Below are positions 57,993-64,000 of a stretch of DNA of 64,000 nt, piece by piece. A model generated the notes under the pieces. The model did no database searches. It was not told the origin of the DNA and was given only the letters and a program-made list of their open reading frames with translations. Source of the stretch: Halopseudomonas xinjiangensis (GTDB lineage: Bacteria; Pseudomonadota; Gammaproteobacteria; Pseudomonadales; Pseudomonadaceae); the NCBI GenBank assembly GCA_011050525.1, contig DRFO01000023.1, positions 34,532-98,531 of the forward strand, written 5' to 3'. How positions within the stretch are numbered: the first letter of the stretch is position 1; each line of letters begins with the position of its first letter. Made by a program: the position numbers and the translations under genes.

Positions 57993-58331
57993 CTATTGCT
58001 CGTCAATATCCAGCTCGACCTGGTCGCCGACCAACTCTCCCAGCACACCACCGAGCACATCACCCAGCAATTCGCCGTCGCTATCGCAGGTCCAGCCCTC
58101 GCCTGGCTGATAGCCAAAATGCAAGGTAGCACCCGGGGTAGCCAGCCATATCTCTCGGGAGGCCGGTTGCCGACCAATGACAACGCGAGATCCGTCGCCG
58201 AGTCTTAGAATAAGCGATCCCTCAACCTGCTCCATGTCCAGGTCAAGATCACAGGCATCCACGGCGTGTTCGATGAGATCCTGTACGTGATCCACCCGCT
58301 GGTTAAAGTCGTCTTCACTCAGTTCATGCAT
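57993..58331 (-). CDS. cyaY: frataxin-like iron donor CyaY
   Basis: A 112-residue frataxin-fold protein (E. coli CyaY 106 residues). An acidic first helix (DDFNQRVDHVQDLIEHAVDACDLDLDMEQ) binds iron, followed by the beta sheet with SLILRLGDGSRVVIGRQPASREIWLATP. It regulates Fe-S cluster assembly by IscS. The start MHELSEDDF at 58331 is used; the frame's earlier start at 58364 is not needed. It is divergent from lptM, as in other pseudomonads. Confidence 0.92.
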   Translation of the reverse strand: MHELSEDDFNQRVDHVQDLIEHAVDACDLDLDMEQVEGSLILRLGDGSRVVIGRQPASREIWLATPGATLHFGYQPGEGWTCDSDGELLGDVLGGVLGELVGDQVELDIDEQ

Positions 58332-58438
58332 GCAGGGTTCTCTATGTGTCGTCGGATACCTCACCCGGTTCGGGTGCGTCGAGCCAGGCGGCTGGGTATA
58401 CTGCCGGATATTGTCTTATTTTCAACAAGGATTTCACC

Positions 58439-58585
58439 ATGAAGCCATTGATTGCCGCCTTATTCGGTCTGTTGGTACTTGCAGGCTGTGGTCAGAAAGG
58501 CCCCCTGTTTCTTCCTCAACAGACCCCGGGCGAAACAGTTGAGCCTGCGGAAGAACCACTCAACCAGCAACCTACGGACGAATGA
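58439..58585 (+). CDS. lptM: LPS translocon chaperone LptM (LppL) lipoprotein
   Basis: A 48-residue lipoprotein: signal MKPLIAALFGLLVLAGC with lipobox Leu-Ala-Gly-Cys, then the family's GQKGPLFLPQQ segment. LptM helps LptD oxidative folding at the outer membrane; in pseudomonads the gene is called lppL and always precedes lysA. AAGG lies 8 nt before ATG 58439. Its stop overlaps the lysA start (ATGA). Confidence 0.9.
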   Translation: MKPLIAALFGLLVLAGCGQKGPLFLPQQTPGETVEPAEEPLNQQPTDE

Positions 58586-59847
58586 CGCGCCACATGACAG
58601 CCTTTGATTACCAGAACGGCGAGCTATACGCTGAAGCCGTGCCCTTGTCCGCCATTGCCGCCCAGTATGGCACACCCTGCTTTGTCTACTCACGCAGCGC
58701 CATCGAGCTTGCTTACGGAGCCTGGGACTCCGCGCTGGAGGGCCTGCCCCACCTTGTATGCTTTGCGGTAAAAGCCAATTCCAACCTGGGCGTTCTGAAT
58801 CTTCTGGCCCGTCTCGGTGCCGGATTTGATATTGTCTCCGGTGGCGAACTGGAACGAGTCCTGGCCGCTGGCGGCAACCCTTCACGTATCGTCTTTTCCG
58901 GCCTGGGCAAGACCGCTGCCGAGATGCGTCGGGCGCTGGAGCTGGGCATTCATTGCTTCAATGTGGAGTCGACTGCCGAACTGGAGCGCTTGCAGGAGGT
59001 GGCTGCAGACATGGGCGTGCAAGCGCCCGTTTCACTGCGAGTCAACCCTGACGTGGATGCCAAGACCCATCCGTATATCTCCACGGGTCTCAAGGAAAAC
59101 AAGTTTGGTATCGATATAGCCAGCGCGCCGGCGGTGTATCGCCGAGCTGCCGCCTTGCCAAATATCGACGTATGCGGAGTCGATTGTCACATCGGCTCTC
59201 AGTTGACCGATGACACACCCTTTATCGACGCGTTGCAGCGGCTGCTCGGCCTGATCGACGCGCTCGCCAATGACGGCATTCGCATCCGCCACCTGGACCT
59301 CGGCGGCGGGCTTGGCGTGACCTATCGCAACGAGCAGCCGCCAGCACCGGGCGATTATCTAAGCAAGGTCCGTGAGCATCTGGCAGGCCGGGATCTTGCG
59401 CTCATGTTCGAGCCAGGTCGCTCGATAGTTGCCAACGCAGGCGTGTTGCTGACCGAGGTCAATCTGCTCAAACCGACCGAGCATAGGAATTTTGCCATCA
59501 TCGACGCAGCCATGAACGACCTGATCCGCCCAGCGCTATACAGCGCATGGATGGGGATCGACGCAGTCAGGCCGCGCGATGACGTACCAACCGCTACCTG
59601 GGATATCGTTGGTCCGGTCTGCGAGACGGGCGACTTTCTGGGCAAGGATCGGGAACTGGCACTGGCCCCGGGTGATTTGCTCGCTGTCCGTTCCGCCGGA
59701 GCCTATGGCTTCGTGATGAGCTCTAACTACAACACTCGCCCCCGTGCCGCTGAGGTGATGGTGGATGGTGATCAGATCCATCTGATACGCCGCCGTGAGA
59801 CCGTGAGCGAACTGTTCGCTGGCGAATCCCTGTTACCCGAGGCCTGA
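58582..59847 (+). CDS. lysA: diaminopimelate decarboxylase
   Basis: A 421-residue PLP enzyme that converts meso-diaminopimelate to lysine, the last step of the pathway. The PLP lysine is in [11 protein letters not shown] (about 56), with [16 protein letters not shown] for the phosphate, FEPGRSIV and the active site Cys in [10 protein letters not shown] (about 349) from the partner subunit. It forms a dimer in the cytoplasm. ATG 58582 overlaps the lptM stop; ATG 58594 is an alternative start. dapF follows after 1 nt. Confidence 0.95.
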   Translation: MTRHMTAFDYQNGELYAEAVPLSAIAAQYGTPCFVYSRSAIELAYGAWDSALEGLPHLVCFAVKANSNLGVLNLLARLGAGFDIVSGGELERVLAAGGNPSRIVFSGLGKTAAEMRRALELGIHCFNVESTAELERLQEVAADMGVQAPVSLRVNPDVDAKTHPYISTGLKENKFGIDIASAPAVYRRAAALPNIDVCGVDCHIGSQLTDDTPFIDALQRLLGLIDALANDGIRIRHLDLGGGLGVTYRNEQPPAPGDYLSKVREHLAGRDLALMFEPGRSIVANAGVLLTEVNLLKPTEHRNFAIIDAAMNDLIRPALYSAWMGIDAVRPRDDVPTATWDIVGPVCETGDFLGKDRELALAPGDLLAVRSAGAYGFVMSSNYNTRPRAAEVMVDGDQIHLIRRRETVSELFAGESLLPEA

Positions 59848-59848
59848 C

Positions 59849-60679
59849 ATGTTGTTGCGATTTACCAAGATGCACGGCTTGGGTAACGACTTCATGGTCA
59901 TCGACATGGTGACTCAGCATGCCCAGCTGTCCCCGCGGCTCGTCCGGCAATGGAGCGACCGCCATACCGGCATCGGTTTTGACCAGTTGTTGGTAGTCGA
60001 GCCTCCAGGCAGCCCGGACGTCGACTTTCGCTACCGTATTTTCAACGCCGACGGCAGCGAAGTTGAACAGTGCGGCAACGGCGCGCGGTGTTTTGCCCGG
60101 TTTGTGCAGGACAAGCGTTTGACGGCGAAATCCGAGATTCATGTCGAAACCGCCGGCGGACCTATTACCCTAAGCGTGCGCGACGACGGACAGGTTACGG
60201 TTGATATGGGCGCACCTCGGTTCGCACCCTCAGAGGTGCCCTTCGAGGCCGAGGCGGAATCCATCTCGTATCGCTTGGAAGTAGAGGATCAGAAATTGGA
60301 CGTTTCAGTCGTCTCCATGGGTAACCCGCATTGCGTCACGCTGGTAGACGACCTGGACCGCTTTCCGGTGGAGCGGCTCGGCCCTGCGATTGAGCAGCAC
60401 CCACGCTTTCCCAGACGAGTGAATGCCGGATTTATGCAGATAGTTGACCAGCACAGTGCCCGCTTAAGGGTGTACGAGAGGGGTGCTGGAGAAACCCAGG
60501 CCTGTGGCACCGGCGCCTGCGCGGCAGTGGTGGCGGGCATTCAGCTCGGCCAATTGAGTTCGCCTGTAGACATTCAACTGCTCGGCGGCACGCTGCACAT
60601 AAGCTGGGCAGGCCCCGGTCGGCCGGTGATGATGACCGGACCGGCGACCCGTGTTTACGAAGGACAGATACGCGTATGA
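59849..60679 (+). CDS. dapF: diaminopimelate epimerase
   Basis: A 276-residue cofactor-free racemase that interconverts LL- and meso-diaminopimelate. Both catalytic cysteines are present: [13 protein letters not shown] (about Cys73) and [12 protein letters not shown] (about Cys217). [15 protein letters not shown] is the family start. It provides the precursor for lysA and for peptidoglycan. Its stop codon overlaps the DUF484 start by 4 nt. Confidence 0.96.
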   Translation: MLLRFTKMHGLGNDFMVIDMVTQHAQLSPRLVRQWSDRHTGIGFDQLLVVEPPGSPDVDFRYRIFNADGSEVEQCGNGARCFARFVQDKRLTAKSEIHVETAGGPITLSVRDDGQVTVDMGAPRFAPSEVPFEAEAESISYRLEVEDQKLDVSVVSMGNPHCVTLVDDLDRFPVERLGPAIEQHPRFPRRVNAGFMQIVDQHSARLRVYERGAGETQACGTGACAAVVAGIQLGQLSSPVDIQLLGGTLHISWAGPGRPVMMTGPATRVYEGQIRV

Positions 60680-61380
60680 GTGACAAGCCCCAACAAGCCG
60701 GACCCACAGTGGATGCCGCTCAGGTTGCCGATTACCTGCGCGAGCATCCGGCTTTCTTCGCCGAACACGACGAACTGCTCCCTGAACTGATCATCCCCCA
60801 CCAGCGTGGCCAGTCGGTATCGCTGGTGGAGCGGCAAGTGAAGTTGCTACGCGAGCGCAACATTGATGTTCGGCACCGGCTGAACCAACTGATGGAAGTA
60901 GCGCGGGAGAATGACCGCCTGTTTGAAAAAAGCCGGCGTCTGGTGCTTGGCCTGCTGGAATCCCAAAGCATTGATCAGGTCATTGCCAGTATCGAAGACA
61001 GTCTGCGCGACGATTTTCAGGTGCCCTTTGTCAGTCTCATTCTGTTCAGCGAAGCCAGTCGCTTCAGCAACGCTCGTTGTGTCACCCACAAGGAAGCCCG
61101 CGAGGCGATCGGCCACCTGCTGGATAGCGGCAAGACACTAAGCGGCGTGCTGCGTCCTGATGAGCTCACCTTTCTGTTCGGTGACAATGCCAGCGATATC
61201 GCCTCTACCGCCCTGGCGCCGATTCAGCACCAGGGTTTGCATGGTGTGCTGGCGCTCGGCAGCCCGGACCAGCACCATTACAAAAGCGCTACCGGCACGC
61301 TATTTCTGGGCTTCGTTGCCGATGCCCTGGCGCGAGTACTGTTGCGCCAGCGGCCGATGACGGACGAACCAAGGAGCTGA
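60676..61380 (+). CDS. DUF484 family protein
   Basis: A 234-residue protein with an N-terminal helical segment ([22 protein letters not shown], typical of DUF484), a coiled coil (about 50-95) and a GAF-like C-terminal domain (about 95-225, [30 protein letters not shown]). It is conserved between dapF and xerC in proteobacteria without a known activity. ATGA overlaps dapF and the stop abuts xerC. Confidence 0.9.
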   Translation: MSDKPQQAGPTVDAAQVADYLREHPAFFAEHDELLPELIIPHQRGQSVSLVERQVKLLRERNIDVRHRLNQLMEVARENDRLFEKSRRLVLGLLESQSIDQVIASIEDSLRDDFQVPFVSLILFSEASRFSNARCVTHKEAREAIGHLLDSGKTLSGVLRPDELTFLFGDNASDIASTALAPIQHQGLHGVLALGSPDQHHYKSATGTLFLGFVADALARVLLRQRPMTDEPRS

Positions 61381-62286
61381 ATGAGCACCGATAGCTTACT
61401 CCAGGCTTCCCTCGACGAATTCATCCGGCATCTGCTTAACGAGCGCCAGCTATCGCCCCGCACCCTGGAAGCCTATCGCCATGACCTGAGCGGTCTGCGC
61501 GATTTCCTGCACGATCAGGGCGTAAGCGACTGGGCCATGGTCGACACCCAATACCTGCGCCGATTCATTGCTTCTCGCCATCAGGCGGGGCTCTCCGGAC
61601 GCAGCCTGCAACGCGCGCTCAGCTCGGTGCGCGGGCTGTATCAGTACCTTATTCGCGAACGTCGCTGTCGACATAACCCGGCGGTCGATCTGCGCGCGCC
61701 CAAATCGCCCCGCAAGCTGCCAAGAGCGCTGGACACGGATTTGACGTCGCGGCTATTGAATACCAACGCAGATGATAACTGGCTGGCCATTCGTGACCAC
61801 GCCATGCTCGAACTATTCTATTCGTCCGGGCTGCGACTTGCCGAGCTGGCCGGTCTGGACATGCATGAAGTCGATCTGGCGGAAGGAGAGGTGCGGGTTC
61901 TCGGCAAGGGCAGCAAGACCCGATTGGTCCCGGTTGGCCGTCAGGCCCGCGAAGCACTGCGCCAGTGGATCAAAGTCCGACCTGTCATCCCGGGCAGCGC
62001 TCAGCCGCTATTCGTGGGCAAGCAGGGCCGCCGGCTGACGCCTCGGGCGATCCAGCTGCGCGTTCGCCACTGGGGCGTTCAACAAATCGGTCAGCATTTA
62101 CACCCGCACATGCTGCGGCACTCCTTCGCCAGCCATATACTGGAGTCGTCTGGCGACCTGCGGGCGGTCCAGGAACTGCTTGGCCATGCGGATATCAGCA
62201 CCACCCAGATTTATACCCATCTGGACTTCCAGCATCTGGCCCAGGTCTATGACCAGGCCCACCCACGGGCGAAGAAAAAGGAGTGA
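61381..62286 (+). CDS. xerC: site-specific tyrosine recombinase XerC
   Basis: A 301-residue tyrosine recombinase that resolves chromosome dimers at dif with XerD and FtsK. SAM-like N-terminal domain (to about 95); catalytic domain with Arg in SSGLRLAEL (about 149), Lys in [20 protein letters not shown] (His and Arg near 241-244), His in LLGHADIST (about 267) and the nucleophile in TQIYTHLD (about 276). It starts directly after DUF484 and is not part of an integrated element. Confidence 0.95.
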   Translation: MSTDSLLQASLDEFIRHLLNERQLSPRTLEAYRHDLSGLRDFLHDQGVSDWAMVDTQYLRRFIASRHQAGLSGRSLQRALSSVRGLYQYLIRERRCRHNPAVDLRAPKSPRKLPRALDTDLTSRLLNTNADDNWLAIRDHAMLELFYSSGLRLAELAGLDMHEVDLAEGEVRVLGKGSKTRLVPVGRQAREALRQWIKVRPVIPGSAQPLFVGKQGRRLTPRAIQLRVRHWGVQQIGQHLHPHMLRHSFASHILESSGDLRAVQELLGHADISTTQIYTHLDFQHLAQVYDQAHPRAKKKE

Positions 62287-62291
62287 GCCCC

Positions 62292-62990
62292 ATGATTCGC
62301 CTGCTGACCTTTGATCTGGACAATACGCTGTGGGAAACCGAATCGGTGGTCGTCGCGGCTGAACTGGCTCTGCTTGAATGGTTCAAGGAGCACGCTCCCC
62401 AGTTCGTACAGCGTCTGGATGCTGATGCACGGCGGGCCCTACGCCATGAAGTACTGGCCAAGGATCCTGAGCTGCGACACCGTGTGACCGCGCTGCGGCT
62501 GGCGATCATGGAGCTTGGGCTAAGAAAGGCGGGTTACAGCGAAGAACAGGTGCTTGAGCTGGCCCGACAAGGATTCGAGGTATTTCTCGAAGCACGTCAT
62601 GCGCTGACCTTTTTCCCTCACGCTGAGATGTTGTTACAGCAGCTTTCCAAACAGTACCAACTGGCAACAATCTCCAATGGCAATGCGGACGTGCGGCGCC
62701 TGGGTCTGGAGCAATATTTCACGATCATCGTTTCAGCGGACGAAGTGGGGCTCAGCAAGCCGGACCCAGCACCCTTTTTGCTCGCACTAGAGCGCGCCGG
62801 AGCCGAACCCCACGAGACGGTGCATATCGGTGACCATCCCGTGGATGATATTCAGGGCGCGCAGGCGGTGGGGCTGCATACGCTGTGGTTCAATCGGTTA
62901 GGCATTGAATGGCCGAACCAGCCCAGGCCGCACGGAGAAGTGCGCTGCCTGAGCGAAATTCCGGCCTGGCTGGCGGTTTACAAGGGTTAA
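62292..62990 (+). CDS. yigB: HAD family hydrolase (YigB-like phosphatase)
   Basis: A 232-residue haloacid dehalogenase-type phosphatase. Motif 1 is TFDLDNTLW (nucleophile Asp), motif 2 LATISNGNAD, motif 3 VGLSKPDPAPF and motif 4 HIGDHPVDDIQGA. E. coli YigB dephosphorylates a riboflavin pathway intermediate (5-amino-6-ribitylaminouracil phosphate) and is the neighbour of xerC there too. GGAG 8 nt before ATG 62292 supports this start over the GTG at 62283 overlapping xerC. Confidence 0.92.
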   Translation: MIRLLTFDLDNTLWETESVVVAAELALLEWFKEHAPQFVQRLDADARRALRHEVLAKDPELRHRVTALRLAIMELGLRKAGYSEEQVLELARQGFEVFLEARHALTFFPHAEMLLQQLSKQYQLATISNGNADVRRLGLEQYFTIIVSADEVGLSKPDPAPFLLALERAGAEPHETVHIGDHPVDDIQGAQAVGLHTLWFNRLGIEWPNQPRPHGEVRCLSEIPAWLAVYKG

Positions 62991-63144
62991 GGCTACGTCT
63001 ACCCAGCCTCAAGGCATCCCCTCCCGTTCTGCCGACTGGCTCACAGCCTTCTGTTCTCCAATCGCGGATAATGCCCCCGCCGTACTCGCCGCAAAGCTCC
63101 ATGACGGCCATCGCCCTTTCGTTACCAAGCACAAGGAACATTGG

Positions 63145-64000
63145 ATGTTCGTCCCGGCTAATACTGCGCATTTCTCCGTCGCCATCCCCGGTTTACCCCA
63201 TGATTTCAAGGTTCTTGCTTTCAATGGGTTAGAGAGTATCAACAAGCCTTATCGTTTCGAATTGGAACTGGTCAGCGAATACCCCGATCTGGATATCGAG
63301 ACCTTTCTGCACCAACCCGCTTTCCTGGCCTTTGCCGTAGGCGGCAAGGGCGTACATGGGCTGATCCACAGCATCGCTCAATCCGAAGCCGGCAAGCGCC
63401 TGACCCGTTACCGGATCACCCTGGCGCCGCACCTTGCCTATCTGGCGCACCGCACCAACCAGCGGATCTTTCAGCATCTCTCGGTTCCGCAGATCATCGC
63501 GCAGGTGTTGCAAGAGCACGGCATCTTGGGCGATACCCACCGCTTCCAGCTCGGCACTACCTATCCCGAACGCGACTACTGCACCCAGTACGCTGAAACC
63601 GATCTGCACTTCATTCAACGCCTGTGTGAAGAAGAAGGCATTCACTACCACTTCGAACATACCGCCGACAGCCATGTGCTGGTATTTGGTGATGACCAGA
63701 CCGGTTTTCCCAAACTGGCCCCGATCCCTTTTCAGCAAGGCAACGGCATGGTCGCCGACGAGCCGGTCATCAAGCGCTTCGCCCTGCGCCTTGAGACAAG
63801 ACCCAGCCGCGTCACCCGCCGCGATTATGATTTCGAAAAGCCGCACCTGCTGCTGGAAGCCGAGTACAAGGCTGAACAGCCAGTCGAAGGCGATCAACCG
63901 CTACCACTGCCCGACCTGGAAGACTACGACTACCCCGGCCGCTTTATCGACCGCAAGCGCGGCAAGCAACTGGCCCAGCGCAGCCTGGAGCGTCACCGCA
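63145..64000 (+). CDS. type VI secretion tip protein VgrG, N-terminal part
   Basis: The frame is open from ATG 63145 to the window edge (285 residues seen), so the gene is truncated here. AAGGA lies 7 nt before the ATG. The visible part is the gp27-like base of VgrG: FSVAIPGLPHDFKVLAFNGLE and INKPYRFELELVSEYPDLDIETFL near the start, then VPQIIAQVLQEHGI (about 115), YPERDYCTQYAETDLHFIQRLCEEEGI (about 140-165). VgrG trimers sit at the tip of the T6SS needle and carry effectors. No other T6SS gene is in the window; effector genes usually follow vgrG. The usual C-terminal gp5 beta-helix lies outside. Confidence 0.92.
   Translation, partial: MFVPANTAHFSVAIPGLPHDFKVLAFNGLESINKPYRFELELVSEYPDLDIETFLHQPAFLAFAVGGKGVHGLIHSIAQSEAGKRLTRYRITLAPHLAYLAHRTNQRIFQHLSVPQIIAQVLQEHGILGDTHRFQLGTTYPERDYCTQYAETDLHFIQRLCEEEGIHYHFEHTADSHVLVFGDDQTGFPKLAPIPFQQGNGMVADEPVIKRFALRLETRPSRVTRRDYDFEKPHLLLEAEYKAEQPVEGDQPLPLPDLEDYDYPGRFIDRKRGKQLAQRSLERHR

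Noticed and set aside
61381..62286. Tyrosine recombinase as evidence of an integrated element
   Set aside because: It is XerC in its conserved dapF-DUF484-xerC-yigB setting, a housekeeping gene; no attachment sites or phage genes accompany it.
63229..63897. 222-codon minus-strand frame at the right edge
   Set aside because: It mirrors the VgrG frame, which is open to the window edge, has a ribosome site and matches the family from its first residues.

Overview
The window looks like chromosomal DNA of a gammaproteobacterium of the Pseudomonas / Halopseudomonas type. The basis is gene content and order: typA-thiI-glnA-ntrBC, tex-thioesterase-gshA, ompR-envZ, the complete pilGHIJK-chpABC twitching chemosensory cluster, gshB-tonB3-algH-ruvX-pyrR-pyrB-pyrC', pilTU-yggS-proC-yggT-metXW, and cyaA / cyaY / lptM-lysA-dapF-xerC. 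These blocks are conserved in Pseudomonas aeruginosa, from memory as three separate chromosomal segments. GC is moderately high by eye, lower than P. aeruginosa, which fits the marine halopseudomonads; the genus is an inference. No rRNA, tRNA, CRISPR array, insertion sequence or prophage was seen.

Layout. 1-9.3 kb is the accessory part: the end of a flavoprotein, a catalase-like haem protein, an orphan polysaccharide pyruvyl transferase, a YghU-type glutathione transferase, an entericidin lipoprotein too short for ordinary ORF calling, a sigma-28-type promoter followed by a secreted single-Cache protein and a chemoreceptor, a small zinc-ribbon membrane protein, an aspartate/glutamate racemase and two unrecognised overlapping genes. 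9.4-27 kb is housekeeping and nitrogen control: typA, thiI, glnA (with a clear sigma-54 promoter and two NtrC-type sites), a DUF4124 protein, ntrB-ntrC, trmL, a quinone reductase, a FliL-like protein, gshA-thioesterase-tex and ompR-envZ. 27-39.3 kb is the Pil-Chp system on the minus strand (pilG-pilH-pilI-pilJ-pilK-chpA-chpB-chpC). 39.4-45.3 kb carries gshB, tonB3, algH, ruvX, pyrR, pyrB and a dihydroorotase-like pseudoenzyme. 45.3-54 kb has pilU/pilT, yggS-proC-yggT, metX-metW, rdgB-hemW and a GST. 54.7-63 kb has a TIGR02647 protein, class I adenylate cyclase, DUF1289, cyaY, lptM-lysA-dapF-DUF484-xerC and a HAD phosphatase. The right edge enters a type VI secretion vgrG that runs off the window.

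How the parts fit. Twitching motility is unusually well represented: sensor array (PilJ), adaptation enzymes (PilK, ChpB), couplers (PilI, ChpC), kinase (ChpA), response regulators (PilG, PilH), retraction ATPases (PilT, PilU) and TonB3. A second, probably flagellar, chemosensory input is suggested by the sigma-28-type promoter in front of the Cache protein and chemoreceptor. gshA and gshB (glutathione synthesis) lie in the same window as two glutathione transferase-family genes.

The most interesting candidate for something undescribed is the 4.69-6.94 kb unit: a motility-type promoter, a free periplasmic Cache protein, a perfect intercistronic hairpin, and a chemoreceptor whose own periplasmic part looks like a plain helical bundle. 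Other points of interest are the shortened ChpA with an altered phosphotransfer domain, the overlapping unknown pair at 8.4-9.2 kb, and the vgrG at the right edge. Most of the rest is ordinary conserved core genome.
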